A program made the position numbers and the translations under genes. DNA of 64,000 bases, taken from Alloalcanivorax gelatiniphagus. GTDB lineage: Bacteria > Pseudomonadota > Gammaproteobacteria > Pseudomonadales > Alcanivoracaceae. The notes beneath the pieces were generated by a model, which saw only the letters and a list, made by a program, of their open reading frames with translations, made no database searches and had not been told where the DNA came from. The stretch's first letter is position 1, and every line of letters begins with the position of its first letter. This document shows positions 26,532-36,485 of this stretch, in pieces. The stretch spans positions 248,001 through 312,000 of the forward strand of contig NZ_VCQT01000044.1 in assembly GCF_005938655.1 (NCBI RefSeq), given 5' to 3'.

Positions 26532-27095
26532 TTGATTTCACGACAACAACAGGCGCTGATGCGCTGGCAGCGGCGGCTCACCGCTTTTACCTGCGGAGTG
26601 GGGCACTGCTGCGCCTGGTTCGCCATCGCCATGGTGCTGCTGATGGTGCTGGTGGTGGTGCTGCGCTACGGCTTCGGCATCGGCAATATCGCCCTGCAGG
26701 AGAGCATTACCTATCTGCATGGGGCCCTGTTCATGCTGGGCGCCGCCTACACCCTGGCCCTGGATGAACACGTGCGGGTGGATGTCTTCTACCAGCATTT
26801 CAGCCCCCGCCGGAAGGCGCTGGTCAACCTGCTCGGCACCCTGTTGCTGCTGCTGCCGCTGAGCATCGCCATCTTCACGCTCTGCTTCCGCTATGTGCTG
26901 AACAGCTGGGCCGGCCTGGAAGTCTCCGACAACGGCGGGCTGCCGCTGGTGTTCGTGCTCAAGAGCCTGCTGCTGGCGCTGCCGGCCCTGCTCACCCTGC
27001 AGGCGGTGGCGGAACTGATCCAGGCCGGCCTGACCCTGGCCGGCACCCGGGTGCCGGAGCCGGCGCAGCACGATGAGGGGGACGCATGGAACTGA
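26532..27095 (+). CDS. dctQ: TRAP transporter small permease (DctQ type)
   Basis: A 187-residue inner-membrane protein with four hydrophobic helices, the small subunit of a tripartite ATP-independent periplasmic transporter. LQESITYLHGALFMLGAAYT followed by ALDEHVRVDVFYQHF is the usual DctQ landmark. The listed start is TTG at 26532 with GAGG upstream; an in-frame ATG at 26559 (MRWQRRL) is an alternative. It overlaps the large permease gene by ten bases. The gene is divergent from pstS. Confidence 0.9.
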   Translation: MISRQQQALMRWQRRLTAFTCGVGHCCAWFAIAMVLLMVLVVVLRYGFGIGNIALQESITYLHGALFMLGAAYTLALDEHVRVDVFYQHFSPRRKALVNLLGTLLLLLPLSIAIFTLCFRYVLNSWAGLEVSDNGGLPLVFVLKSLLLALPALLTLQAVAELIQAGLTLAGTRVPEPAQHDEGDAWN

Positions 27096-28462
27096 TCCCC
27101 CTGCTGATGTTCCTGGCGGTGGGCGCGGTGCTGCTGAGCGGCTACCCGGTGGCTTTCTGCCTGGGCGGCGTGGCGCTGATGTTCGGCCTGGGTGGCCTGC
27201 TCACCGGCGCCGTGGAGATGTCCGAGCTGACCTTCCTGCCCGGCCGCCTGTTCGGCATCATCGAGAACACCAGCCTGATGGCGGTGCCCATGTTCGTGTT
27301 CATGGGGGTGATGCTGGAGAAATCGCGGGTGGCGGAGCGCCTGCTGGCCAGCATGGGCCGGCTGCTGGCGGTGTTCCCCGGCGGGCTGGGCCTGGCCATC
27401 GTGCTGGTGGGGGCGCTGCTGGCCGCCAGCACCGGCATCGTCGGCGCCACCGTGGTGACCATGGGGCTGCTGTCCCTGCCCACCATGCTGCGCCACGGCT
27501 ATGACCCGAGGCTGGCCACCGGCCTGATCTGCGCCACCGGCACCCTGGGCCAGATCATCCCGCCCTCCATCGCCCTGGTGTTGCTCGGCGATGTGCTTTC
27601 CACCGCCTATCAGGAGGCCCAGCTGGCCCAGGGGCGCTGGTCCCTGGACACGGTGTCGGTGGGCGATCTGTTTATCGGCGCCCTGGTGCCGGGCCTGGTG
27701 CTGGTGGCCATGTACCTGATCTACGTGCTGGTGCTGGCCAAGCTGCGCCCGGAGATGGCGCCGGCCATGCGCCAGGAGGACGCCCGCGTCGACGGCGTGG
27801 AGGACACCTCCCTGCTGCGCGGCCTGCTGGCCCCGCTGCTGCTGATCGCGGCGGTGATGGGCTCGATTCTGGCCGGCTTCGCTACCCCCACCGAGGCCGC
27901 CGGAGTGGGCGCCTTCGGCTCGCTGCTGCTGGCCGCCATCAACCGCCAGCTGGATCGGCACATCCTGCGGGAAACGGTGCGCAGCACCACCCGCGTCACC
28001 GCCATGGTGTTCATGATCCTGATCGGCGCCAGCCTGTTCTCGCTGGTGTTCCGCGCCTATGGCGGCGACGAGACCGTGGCGCACCTGTTCGACGCCCTGC
28101 CCGGCGGCGTGGTCGGCGCCATGCTGGCGGTGATGCTGATCGTGTTTCTGCTGGGCTTTATTCTCGATTTCATGGAGATCACCTTCGTGGTGGTCCCCAT
28201 CGTCGGCCCGGTGTTGCTGGCCATGGGCGTGGACCCGATCTGGCTGGGGGTGATGATCGCCCTCAACCTGCAAACCTCGTTCCTGACCCCGCCATTCGGG
28301 TTCGCGCTGTTTTATTTACGCGGCGTCGCACCCCCGGAAGTGCGTACGGCGCACATCTACACAGGCGTGATACCCTTTATCGTGATTCAACTGATCATGC
28401 TCGGCATCCTGGCCCTGTTTCCCGACCTGGCCACCTGGTTGCCCGGGCTACTTAATGGATAA
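27086..28462 (+). CDS. dctM: TRAP transporter large permease (DctM type)
   Basis: The sodium-coupled transport subunit of a TRAP system, 458 residues and about 12 helices. Landmarks are the start MELIPLLMFLAVGAVLLSGY, MAVPMFVFMGVMLEKSRVAE, the first signature GIVGATVVTMGLLSLPTM, and ATGTLGQIIPPSIALVLLGD. The sequence resembles permeases paired with TakP-type binding proteins, which carry 2-oxoacids, lactate or similar organic acids. The matching binding protein is the convergent gene at 28900-30060. Confidence 0.94.
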   Translation: MELIPLLMFLAVGAVLLSGYPVAFCLGGVALMFGLGGLLTGAVEMSELTFLPGRLFGIIENTSLMAVPMFVFMGVMLEKSRVAERLLASMGRLLAVFPGGLGLAIVLVGALLAASTGIVGATVVTMGLLSLPTMLRHGYDPRLATGLICATGTLGQIIPPSIALVLLGDVLSTAYQEAQLAQGRWSLDTVSVGDLFIGALVPGLVLVAMYLIYVLVLAKLRPEMAPAMRQEDARVDGVEDTSLLRGLLAPLLLIAAVMGSILAGFATPTEAAGVGAFGSLLLAAINRQLDRHILRETVRSTTRVTAMVFMILIGASLFSLVFRAYGGDETVAHLFDALPGGVVGAMLAVMLIVFLLGFILDFMEITFVVVPIVGPVLLAMGVDPIWLGVMIALNLQTSFLTPPFGFALFYLRGVAPPEVRTAHIYTGVIPFIVIQLIMLGILALFPDLATWLPGLLNG

Positions 28463-28483
28463 GGATTCTCGGATTCTAATAAC

Positions 28484-28873
28484 ATGACCAACGACGACAC
28501 TCCTCGACCGCAGGGCACCCTGGCACTGCAAACCATCGCCATGCCGGAAAACGCCAACTGGAACGGCGACATCTTTGGTGGCTGGCTGGTTTCGCAGATG
28601 GACCTGGCCGGCGCCGTCACCGCCCGGGCCCGGGCCCACGGCCGGGTGGCCACCGTGGCCATCGATTCCATGGCGTTCCTGCGCCCGGTGCCGGTGGGCG
28701 CCGTGGTCAGCTGCTACACCCGCATGCAGGATATCGGCCGCAGTTCCATGCAGATTCTGGTGGAGGTTTGGATCGTGGAGGACAGCGGCGCGCTTGCCAA
28801 GGTCACCGAGGGGCACTTCACCTTCGTGGCCATCGACCAGAACGGCCGCACCCGGTCGGTGCCGAGGGACTGA
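28484..28873 (+). CDS. Acyl-CoA thioesterase, YciA-like hot-dog fold
   Basis: A 129-residue single hot-dog thioesterase. The signature NANWNGDIFGGWLVSQMDLA contains the Asn and Asp characteristic of the YciA/BFIT group, and VATVAIDSMAFLRPVPVG follows. It hydrolyses acyl-CoA, with broad chain-length range in YciA. It lies 21 bases after the TRAP large permease and is probably co-transcribed. Whether it acts on a product of the imported substrate is unknown. A hairpin terminator follows directly. Confidence 0.9.
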   Translation: MTNDDTPRPQGTLALQTIAMPENANWNGDIFGGWLVSQMDLAGAVTARARAHGRVATVAIDSMAFLRPVPVGAVVSCYTRMQDIGRSSMQILVEVWIVEDSGALAKVTEGHFTFVAIDQNGRTRSVPRD

Positions 28874-28894
28874 AAAGGCGCCCGTAGGGCGCCT
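28873..28894 (-). terminator. Intrinsic terminator between convergent thioesterase and dctP
   Basis: AGGCGCCC and GGGCGCCT (28876-28883, 28887-28894) make a perfect 8-base stem with a 3-base loop. Read on the minus strand it is followed by TTTTC, so it best serves the TRAP binding-protein gene; it may also stop the plus-strand transcript. Confidence 0.75.
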
Positions 28895-28899
28895 GACCA

Positions 28900-30060
28900 T
28901 CAGGACGTTTTCTGGCCCAACACCATGGAGCGGACGTTGAGCGCGGACTGCTCGGCCACCGCCACGTAGGGCACCACGGAATCGCGGAAGTCCCGGTAGG
29001 ATTCATAGATCCGCCGGGCCTGGTCGTTGCCGGACACCAAATCCTGAATCACCAGCTCGCTGGTTTCGTGCAGCTTGATCAGCACCTCGTCCGGGAACCG
29101 GCGCAGCTTGGTACCGTGCTCGTCCACCAGTTGCTTGAGGGCTTCCGCGTTGCGCGCGGTGAACTCGTCATAGATGTGCTGGTTTTCCGCCTCGGCGGCG
29201 CTCTTCACGATCGCCTGGAGGTCGTCCGGCAGGGCGTCCCACTTGTCCTTGTTGATCATCAGCTCAAGCATGGCGCCCGGCTCCGCCCAGCCCGGGTAGT
29301 AATAGTAGTCAGCCACCTTGTGCAGGCCGAAGGCCAGGTCGTTGTAGGGACCCACCCAGTCGGCGGCGTCCAGGGCGCCGGTCTGCATGGAGGTGAACAC
29401 CTCGCCGCCGGGCATCTGCACCGGGGTGGCGCCGATCCGCTGCATGATCTCGCCGGCCAGGCCCGGGGCGCGGATCTTGAGGCCCTTGATGTCGTCCAGG
29501 CTGTTGATTTCCTTACGGAACCAGCCACCCATCTGGGTGCCGCTGTTGCCGCAGGGCAGCGGTTTGATGCCGAAGCCGCCGTACAGCTCGTCCCACAGTT
29601 CCTGGCCGCCGCCGAAGTTCATCCAGCTGTTGATCTCCTGGGCGGTGAGGCCGAACGGCACCGCGGTGAAGAACGGGGTGGCCGGGTGCTTGCCCTTCCA
29701 GTAATAGGAAGCGGAGTGGCCCATGTCGGCGCTGCCCTCGCGCACCGCGTCGAACACGCCCATGGCCGGCACCAGTTCACCGGCACCGTAGACCTTCACG
29801 GTCAGGCGGCCGCCGGACATGGCGGTGACCCGCTCGGCGAAGCGGTTGGCGCCGGTGCCCAGGCCCGGGTAGTTCTTCGGCCAGGCGGTGACCAGCTTCC
29901 ATTCCAGGGTTTTCGCCGGTTTTTTGGCGGCGCTGTCCGGCTGGGCGCCAGCGGCGGCCTCGGCGGATTTGGCGCTGTTCTTGTCATCCTGGCCACAGCC
30001 GGCCAGCGCGGCGGCGCCCAGCCCCAGACCCAGGGCGGAAACGAATTTACGACGATCCAT
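28900..30060 (-). CDS. dctP: TRAP transporter substrate-binding protein, TakP-like
   Basis: A 386-residue extracytoplasmic receptor. The N-terminus MDRRKFVSALGLGLGAAALAG shows a twin-arginine motif and then a lipobox cysteine (AGCGQDD), so it is probably a Tat-exported, lipid-anchored protein. The body matches the TakP-like branch: LVTAWPKNYPGLGTGANRFA, GHSASYYWKGKHPATPFF, LKIRAPGLAGEIMQRIGATP. Members bind 2-oxoacids, lactate or related carboxylates. It faces its permease genes across the thioesterase instead of sharing an operon with them, so the receptor may be regulated separately. Confidence 0.92.
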   Translation of the reverse strand: MDRRKFVSALGLGLGAAALAGCGQDDKNSAKSAEAAAGAQPDSAAKKPAKTLEWKLVTAWPKNYPGLGTGANRFAERVTAMSGGRLTVKVYGAGELVPAMGVFDAVREGSADMGHSASYYWKGKHPATPFFTAVPFGLTAQEINSWMNFGGGQELWDELYGGFGIKPLPCGNSGTQMGGWFRKEINSLDDIKGLKIRAPGLAGEIMQRIGATPVQMPGGEVFTSMQTGALDAADWVGPYNDLAFGLHKVADYYYYPGWAEPGAMLELMINKDKWDALPDDLQAIVKSAAEAENQHIYDEFTARNAEALKQLVDEHGTKLRRFPDEVLIKLHETSELVIQDLVSGNDQARRIYESYRDFRDSVVPYVAVAEQSALNVRSMVLGQKTS

Positions 30061-30124
30061 TGGTATCTCCCGATCGTATTGTTGTTGTGCGATTGACTGG
30101 TGGTCGTTTTATCGCGGTGTTTGG

Positions 30125-32281
30125 TCAGATCACTTCCAGGCGAGCGTACTGACTCACCAGCCATTTGGTGCCGGCACCGTCGAAGTTGATCTGCAGGCGG
30201 GCGTTGGGCCCCTGGCCCTCGAAATGCAGCACCGTCCCCTCGCCGAACTTGGGATGCATTACCCGCGCCCCCAGCACGATACCATTGGCGTCTTCCTGGC
30301 GCAGCGTCGAGCGCCCGCCCACCGGGCGGGTGACGCTGGCGCGCACCCGCACTTCCTCCAGCAGCTCGCCGGGGATCTCACGCAGGAAGCGGCTCGGCGG
30401 GTTGAAGGTCTCGTTGCCGTAGAGCCGCCGGCTCTCCGCATGGGTCAGGTACAGCTCGCGCATGGCCCGGGTCACGCCCACGTAACAGAGGCGCCGCTCC
30501 TCGGCCAGCCGGCCGGGCTCCTCGGAGGACATCTGATGGGGGAACAGGCCCTCTTCCAGGCCGGTGATGAACACCACCGGGAACTCCAGGCCCTTGGCGG
30601 AGTGCAGCGTCATCATCTGCACCGCGTCCTCGTGGGCGTCGGCCTGGCCTTCGCCGGATTCCAGGGCGGCGTGGTCCAGGAAGGCGGCCAGCGGGTCGTC
30701 CTCGCCGTCCTCGTCACCGAACTGGCGGGTGGCGGAGATCAGCTCACGCAGGTTTTCCTGACGCTGCTGGCCCTTCTCGCCTTTTTCCTGGCCGTGGAAC
30801 TCCAGCAGGCCGGTGGCGGCGATCACATGTTCGGTGGTTTCCGCCAGATCCAGGTCGGCGGTTTCCTCCGCCAGCCGGTCCACCAGTTGCAGGAACGCCA
30901 GCAGCGCGTTACCGGCGCGGGCGCTCAGCAGGCGCTCGTTGATCATCGCCGCCGCCGCGTCCCACAGCGGCAGGTCGCGCTCCCGGGCGATCTGGCGCAG
31001 GGCTTCCAGGGTCTTGGCACCGATCCCCCGGGTGGGGGTATTCACCACCCGCTCGAAGGCGGAATCCGCCCGCCGGTTGCTGAGCAGGCGCAGGTAGGAC
31101 AGGGCGTTCTTGATCTCGGCGCGCTCGAAGAAGCGCTGGCCGCCGTAGATCCGGTAGGGAATGCCGGCCTGCAGGAAGGCCTCCTCCAGCACCCGGGACT
31201 GGGCGTTGGAACGGTAAAGCACCGCCACCTCGCGGCGCAGGCCACCCTGCTGCACCAGGTTCTCCACCTTGCCGGCGATAAAGCGCGCTTCGTCCACCTC
31301 GTTGAAGCCGGCGTACAGCCGGATCGGGTCGCCATCGCCGCCTTCGGTCCACAGTTCCTTGCCGAGGCGGTCGCTGTTGTTGCCGATCACCGCGTTGGCG
31401 GCCCGCAGGATGGTGCCGGTGGAGCGGTAGTTCTGCTCCAGACGCACGGTGCGGGTGTCCGGGAAGTCGCGGCTGAATTTGTGAATGTTCTCGATCTTGG
31501 CGCCGCGCCAGCCATAGATGGACTGGTCGTCGTCGCCCACGATGGTGACCGCGTTGTCGTCGCTGGCCAGCAGCCGCAGCCAGGCGTACTGAATGGCGTT
31601 GGTGTCCTGGAACTCATCCACCAGAACATGACGGAAACGTCGCTGATAATGGCCGCGCAGGTCGTCATTGTCGCGGAAAAGCTCGAGAACCCGCAGCAGC
31701 ATCTCGTTGAAATCCACCAGCCCGCCGCGCTCGCAGGCGGCCTCATAGGTCTGGTAGATCTTCTGCATGGTCTTCAGGAACAGATCGCCCTCGCCGATAT
31801 CCATATGGGCGGCGCGCAGGCCCTCATCCTTCTGGCCGTTGATGAACCAGGTGGCCTGCCGGGCCGGCCAGCGCTGCTCATCCAGCCCCAGCTCCCGGAT
31901 CACCCGCCGCACCAGCCGCTGCTGGTCCTCGGCGTCGATAATTTCGAAATTCTGGGGCAACCCGGCCTCTGGCCAGTGTGCACGCAGCAGCCGATGGGCG
32001 ATATTGTGGAAGGTGCCGACCCACATACCGCCGGCGGGCATCTCCAGCAACTGCTCGATACGGCCGCGCATCTCGGCGGCGGCTTTGTTGGTGAAGGTCA
32101 CCGCCAGCACGCCAAACGGCGAGGCCTGGCCGGTGGCGATCCGCCAGGCGATACGGTGCACCAGCACGCGGGTTTTACCGGAGCCGGCGCCGGCCAGCAC
32201 CAGCAGGTGGCGGTCCTCGGCGGTCACGGCATCGCGTTGGGCGGCATTGAGGCCTTCGATCAGGGGGGTCACATCATCCAT
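30125..32281 (-). CDS. uvrD: DNA helicase II, UvrD
   Basis: A superfamily 1 helicase of 718 residues, used in nucleotide excision and mismatch repair. Walker A is AGAGSGKT at 30-37. Further motifs: VTFTNKAAAEMRGRI, the DEFQDTN box (LVDEFQDTNAIQ), VGDDDQSIYGWRGA, LEQNYRSTGTIL, MTLHSAKGLEFPVVFITG and YVGVTRA. The C-terminus has the UvrD tail (GARVMHPKFGEGTVLHFEG). ATG at 32281 (MDDVTPLIEGLN) matches the usual UvrD N-terminus; a GTG at 32305 would add eight residues. It is divergent from the GGDEF-EAL gene. Confidence 0.96.
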   Translation of the reverse strand: MDDVTPLIEGLNAAQRDAVTAEDRHLLVLAGAGSGKTRVLVHRIAWRIATGQASPFGVLAVTFTNKAAAEMRGRIEQLLEMPAGGMWVGTFHNIAHRLLRAHWPEAGLPQNFEIIDAEDQQRLVRRVIRELGLDEQRWPARQATWFINGQKDEGLRAAHMDIGEGDLFLKTMQKIYQTYEAACERGGLVDFNEMLLRVLELFRDNDDLRGHYQRRFRHVLVDEFQDTNAIQYAWLRLLASDDNAVTIVGDDDQSIYGWRGAKIENIHKFSRDFPDTRTVRLEQNYRSTGTILRAANAVIGNNSDRLGKELWTEGGDGDPIRLYAGFNEVDEARFIAGKVENLVQQGGLRREVAVLYRSNAQSRVLEEAFLQAGIPYRIYGGQRFFERAEIKNALSYLRLLSNRRADSAFERVVNTPTRGIGAKTLEALRQIARERDLPLWDAAAAMINERLLSARAGNALLAFLQLVDRLAEETADLDLAETTEHVIAATGLLEFHGQEKGEKGQQRQENLRELISATRQFGDEDGEDDPLAAFLDHAALESGEGQADAHEDAVQMMTLHSAKGLEFPVVFITGLEEGLFPHQMSSEEPGRLAEERRLCYVGVTRAMRELYLTHAESRRLYGNETFNPPSRFLREIPGELLEEVRVRASVTRPVGGRSTLRQEDANGIVLGARVMHPKFGEGTVLHFEGQGPNARLQINFDGAGTKWLVSQYARLEVI

Positions 32282-32527
32282 GGCGGCAAAGTTTATCAGA
32301 ACCACCGCCCGGAAGCGGTAGAAGTGAAGGGAATACGCTATCCGGTTTCCCTATTCACCGGGGCTGGGTAAACTGCCAAACAAAAAGCCGGGCGATCCTC
32401 GCCACGGCGCCCGAGGCCCAGAGCCTGGAACGAATCTGTGTCGACTTCATCCGAGCCACATACCAGCAAGCAGCAGACGGCGGTCATCCGTGCACAATGC
32501 CAGCACCTCACCAGTGGGGTGAAGAGC

Positions 32528-35305
32528 ATGAATGTGCTGGAAGCGCTGGCGGTGATCGCCGCGCTGTGGGCGTATTGGAGCACCCCGACCCCCCGCCCGT
32601 GGCTGGTGGGTTGGACCCTGGTGGTGTTCACCGTGCTGGTGGCGCGCCTGATCTGGCTGCTCGGCAAACGCAGCGCCCAGGCCGGCGGGCGGCGCGATCT
32701 GTTGCGGGTGTCCCTGTCGATTCTGCTGTCGGCGGTGTGCATCGGCGCCGCCGGCTTCCTGTTCAACCCGGTGGACAGCCTGCTCTCCGGTTCCATGCTG
32801 TACGCCCAGCTGACCATGGCCAGCCTGGGCACCGGCCTGAGCATCCTGGCGCTGGCCGCCTACAGCAGCCATCTGCCCACCGTGGTGCTCTATCAGGCCT
32901 GCCTGCTGGGTCCGGCGGGCGTGCAGCTGACCCTGAACGGCCATAATGAGCCGGCGCTGGCGGCCATGCTGCTGGCGGTGCTCGGCTTCCTGGTGGTCGC
33001 CGCCCGGCGCATCAATCAGACCACCCACCAGGCCCTGGACCTGCAGACCAGCAACACCGCCCTGATCGACTATCTGGACCGGGCCCGGGCCAATGCCGAG
33101 GCGCTCAATGAGAAGCTGGCCGAGGAGATCATGGAGCGCAAGGAGGCCCGCCGCCGCCTCCAGGAGGCCAACGACCGGCTGGAATCCATGGTCAGCGACC
33201 GCACCCATGCCCTGGAACAGGCCAACAAGGAACTGAGCGCCACCGGCGAGCGGCTGCAGCTGGCCCTGGACGCCAGCAATATCGGCCTGTGGGACTGGGA
33301 TCTGCAGAGCGGCACCAACTATCACACCAACTTCGACCGCATCCTGGGCTACGAAAGCGAGTATTTCCGCAATTTCTTCGGCGACCTGCAGCAGTTGGTG
33401 CACCCGGACGACTTCCCCGCCATCCGCCGCGCCATGGTCGGCCACTTCAAGGGCGAGACCGACCGCTACCACGCCATCTACCGGTTGCGCCACGCCAACG
33501 GGCCCTGGTGCTGGATCGAGGACGAGGGCCGCGTGGTGGAGTGGAGCGAAAACGGCCGCGCCCTGCGCATGATCGGCACCCGCCGGGACATCACCGCCAC
33601 CCGCGAGGCCCAGGAACAGCAGCGCCTGGCGGCCACCGTGTTCGAGAACGCCCCGGAGGGCATCTTCATTCTCGACCGCCATTTCCGCTTCCTGGCGGTG
33701 AACGCCCGCTTCGAGCAGATCACCGGCTTCCGCGAGTCGGAAGTGCTCGGCGAGAGCATGACCGACAACCCCCATGTGGAGCGCAACCGGGACATCTACC
33801 GCAGCATTACTCTGGCGCTGCGCCGCACCGGCTTCTGGGAAGGCGAGATCAGTGAACGGCGCCGCAACGGCGAGCCCTTCCCCGAGTGGCTGCAGATCAG
33901 CAGCGTGCTGGACGAGAAGCAGCGGGTGATCCGCTACGTGGGCATGCTCTCGGACCTGACCTCCCGCAAGGAAACCGAGGAGCGGGTACAGTTTCTTTCC
34001 AACTACGACCGGCTCACCGGCCTGCCCAACCGCACCCTGTTCCGTGAGCGCCTGCAGCGCGCCCTGACCCTGGCGCGGCTGAACCGGGAAAAAGCCGCCC
34101 TGCTGATGATCGACCTGGACCGCTTCAAGCCGATCAACGACAGCCTTGGCCATGAGATCGGTGACCGCCTGCTCAAGCAGGCCGCCGAGCGGATCTGCTC
34201 CTGTGGGGTCAACGACGAGAACCTGGCCCGGGTGGGCGGCGACGAATTCACCCTGGTGCTGGAGGACTGCGGCGGCGAGTCGCACATCGGCGTGCTCTGT
34301 CAGAAGCTGATCAACATGATGAAGAAGCCGTTCCTGATCGACGGCCACGAGCTGCTGCTCGGCGCCAGCATCGGCATCAGCGTGTTCCCCAGCACCGCCC
34401 AGGAAGCCCAGGCCATGATCAACCAGGCGGAAATGGCGGTGCATCAGGCCAAGCGTGGCGGCGGCAACAACTTCCAGTTCTACCGCATGGGCATGCAAAT
34501 GGCCTCGGTGGAGCAGTTGGCCCTGGAAACCAGCCTGCGCAAGGCGATTTTCAAGAACGAATTCGTGGTGCACTACCAGCCGAAGATGGACCTGGCCAGC
34601 GACACCATTTCCTCGGTGGAGGCGCTGGTGCGCTGGCAGCACCCCACCATGGGGCTGCTGCCGCCGTCGGAATTTATTCCGCTGGCGGAGGAGTCCGGTC
34701 TGATTTCCGCCATCGGCGAGCTGGTGCTGGAGCGCTCCTGCCGGCAGGCCCGCCAGTGGCACCGGCGCGGGCTGGGGGATATCCGGGTGTCGGTGAACCT
34801 GTCCGCCCACCAGTTCCGCAAGGGCAATCTGGCGGATGTGGTGGACCGCATTCTGCACCTCACCGAACTGCCCGCCCATCTGCTGGAACTGGAACTCACC
34901 GAAAGCCTGATCATGGAAGACATGGATCAGAACATCGCCCTGCTGGAGCGGCTGCGGGAACGGGGCGTGGGCCTGTCACTGGACGACTTTGGTACCGGCT
35001 ACTCGTCGCTGAACTATCTCAAGCGCTTCCCGGTGGACACCCTCAAGATCGACCGCACTTTCATCACCGATCTGCACAAGAGCGAGGAAGACGCCGCCAT
35101 CACCCGGGCCATCATCGACATGGCCCACAACCTGAACATGAGCGTGGTGGCGGAAGGGGTGGAAACCGAGCAGCACCTGGAGATTCTGCGCGACATGGAT
35201 TGCGACAGCATCCAGGGCTATCTGATCAGCCGCCCGGTGGCCGAGGACCAACTGCTCGCCTTGCTCAAGCGGCAGCATCACCGGGCCGGGGATGGGCCGG
35301 CGTGA
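32528..35305 (+). CDS. Membrane PAS-GGDEF-EAL cyclic-di-GMP protein
   Basis: A 925-residue signalling protein. Residues 1 to about 165 hold five to six hydrophobic helices forming an uncharacterised membrane sensor. A coiled coil ([20 protein letters not shown]) leads to two PAS domains, at about 245-360 and 365-490. The GGDEF motif is intact at 570-574, but the RxxD inhibitory site is not seen. The EAL domain starts at 698 and retains its catalytic set ([33 protein letters not shown]), so phosphodiesterase activity is likely; cyclase activity is possible. ATG at 32528 is preferred; an in-frame GTG at 32438 would add a hydrophilic 30-residue head. Confidence 0.92.
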   Translation: MNVLEALAVIAALWAYWSTPTPRPWLVGWTLVVFTVLVARLIWLLGKRSAQAGGRRDLLRVSLSILLSAVCIGAAGFLFNPVDSLLSGSMLYAQLTMASLGTGLSILALAAYSSHLPTVVLYQACLLGPAGVQLTLNGHNEPALAAMLLAVLGFLVVAARRINQTTHQALDLQTSNTALIDYLDRARANAEALNEKLAEEIMERKEARRRLQEANDRLESMVSDRTHALEQANKELSATGERLQLALDASNIGLWDWDLQSGTNYHTNFDRILGYESEYFRNFFGDLQQLVHPDDFPAIRRAMVGHFKGETDRYHAIYRLRHANGPWCWIEDEGRVVEWSENGRALRMIGTRRDITATREAQEQQRLAATVFENAPEGIFILDRHFRFLAVNARFEQITGFRESEVLGESMTDNPHVERNRDIYRSITLALRRTGFWEGEISERRRNGEPFPEWLQISSVLDEKQRVIRYVGMLSDLTSRKETEERVQFLSNYDRLTGLPNRTLFRERLQRALTLARLNREKAALLMIDLDRFKPINDSLGHEIGDRLLKQAAERICSCGVNDENLARVGGDEFTLVLEDCGGESHIGVLCQKLINMMKKPFLIDGHELLLGASIGISVFPSTAQEAQAMINQAEMAVHQAKRGGGNNFQFYRMGMQMASVEQLALETSLRKAIFKNEFVVHYQPKMDLASDTISSVEALVRWQHPTMGLLPPSEFIPLAEESGLISAIGELVLERSCRQARQWHRRGLGDIRVSVNLSAHQFRKGNLADVVDRILHLTELPAHLLELELTESLIMEDMDQNIALLERLRERGVGLSLDDFGTGYSSLNYLKRFPVDTLKIDRTFITDLHKSEEDAAITRAIIDMAHNLNMSVVAEGVETEQHLEILRDMDCDSIQGYLISRPVAEDQLLALLKRQHHRAGDGPA

Positions 35306-35308
35306 AGC

Positions 35309-35409
35309 AGTTACAAGTTAAAAGTTGAAAGGGAAAACAGGCGGCCGGGGCTCACCGAGCGGCCCGGCCAGTCCCACCCCTTTTAACTTTCAACTTTGAA
35401 CTTTCAACT
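35309..35409. repeat. Imperfect long inverted repeat, AAGTT-word type
   Basis: Left arm 35309-35336 (words AGTTACAAG, TTAAAAGTTGAAAG) and right arm 35377-35409 (CTTTTAACTTTCAACTTTG) are imperfect inverted copies. Between them lies a GC-rich inner palindrome around GGCCGGGG and GGCCCGGCC. The element fills the gap between the convergent GGDEF-EAL gene and the following minus-strand gene and touches that gene's stop codon. Its layout resembles 46313-46475 and, with different words, 1708-1802. Confidence 0.75.
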
Positions 35410-36394
35410 ATTCCTCCCCAATAATCGCCAACGTTTCCGGCTTGGCGAAAAACGGCTCAAGTTGCCGGCGCAACCAATCCTCCAGGATGCCGCGTTCCTT
35501 CAGGATCCGTACCGCCGGGGGGCCGAAGCGGAGGGCGTCGTCGAGCAGGTGCTCACGGGTCAGGCCCACCTCGTCGATCAGTTCGCGCAGGGTCAGTTCG
35601 CTGTATTTGTCGAAGAAGGCGTCCACGCCGGCGTCCAGCAGGGCGGCGAAGTAATCGCTGTGGCGGAAGTCCCGCCAGAAGTCGTAGCCGATCACGAACA
35701 GTTCCTGGATGTCCTCGCTGTCGACCAGTTCGCGCAGGTCCTCCAGGGGGCGCTCGGCGAACTCCTGCCAGGCCACCAGCACCAGTTCACGCAGTGCCTC
35801 CAGGTTGTCGTCGCTGTACAGCCACGGGTCCGCCAGCAACGCCGCCATGCGCTCCTGCAGCCAGTCCTGCAGGCGCAGCTCCAGGCCCGCCCGCCAGCGC
35901 GGCGGCAGGCGCCGGTCGATCAGGGCGCGCACCGGCGCCGGCAGGCCCTGGTGCAGCCAGGTCTTCAACCCCAGCTGGGTGCCGCCGGCCAGCACCGCCA
36001 GCAACACCGGGTTGCGGCTGAGCCAGCCGATGCCCTGCCGCGACAGCGGTATTTCCAGCAGCTTGTCCATCAGCGCCACCACGGTGGCCTCGTCCACCAC
36101 CTCACCGACCCGGCGCCGGGTCAGGATGCCGTGGTCGTAGAAGCGCTCCACCATTTCGCCCACCAGCTCCGGGATACCGCCGCCCAGCTCCACCTCGATG
36201 GCGTACTTGCGGGCGGTGACCCGCACCTGTTCGGCGCTGACCACCTGGCCCAGGGTCAGTTGCTCCGCCCACGCCAGCAGGAAATCCAGTTCCCCTTCCA
36301 GCCAGGCATCCACCCGCTCCGGGTCCAGGGTTTCCTGGACATGGGCAATCAGGGCATCGAGTAAACGATCAGCCTTATCTTGTTTATTCGCCAT
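35408..36394 (-). CDS. Unrecognised all-helical protein
   Basis: A 328-residue protein I do not recognise. It begins MANKQDKADRLLDALIAHVQ and appears almost entirely helical and acidic, with many Leu/Glu/Asp/Arg residues. A short hydrophobic patch (NPVLLAVLAGGTQLGL) near residues 125-145 is too weak for certain membrane insertion. There is no signal peptide and no catalytic motif that I can name. ATG at 36394 is favoured over the longer frame, which would run into the neighbour's promoter. It is divergent from the PF10118-type hydrolase with a 91-base gap, so a shared regulatory region is likely. Confidence 0.75.
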   Translation of the reverse strand: MANKQDKADRLLDALIAHVQETLDPERVDAWLEGELDFLLAWAEQLTLGQVVSAEQVRVTARKYAIEVELGGGIPELVGEMVERFYDHGILTRRRVGEVVDEATVVALMDKLLEIPLSRQGIGWLSRNPVLLAVLAGGTQLGLKTWLHQGLPAPVRALIDRRLPPRWRAGLELRLQDWLQERMAALLADPWLYSDDNLEALRELVLVAWQEFAERPLEDLRELVDSEDIQELFVIGYDFWRDFRHSDYFAALLDAGVDAFFDKYSELTLRELIDEVGLTREHLLDDALRFGPPAVRILKERGILEDWLRRQLEPFFAKPETLAIIGEE

Positions 36395-36485
36395 CACGAC
36401 ATCCGTTCCTTCCTGTAAAGCCAACCTTCTTTGCCGGGCAGAATGTATCATCAGCCAATGTAACAATCATCAGAGGTACATCACC

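Noticed and set aside
30060-32371. Long plus-strand open frames opposite uvrD and dctP
   Set aside because: These are shadows of GC-rich coding sequence. The minus-strand frames carry full helicase and TRAP receptor motifs.
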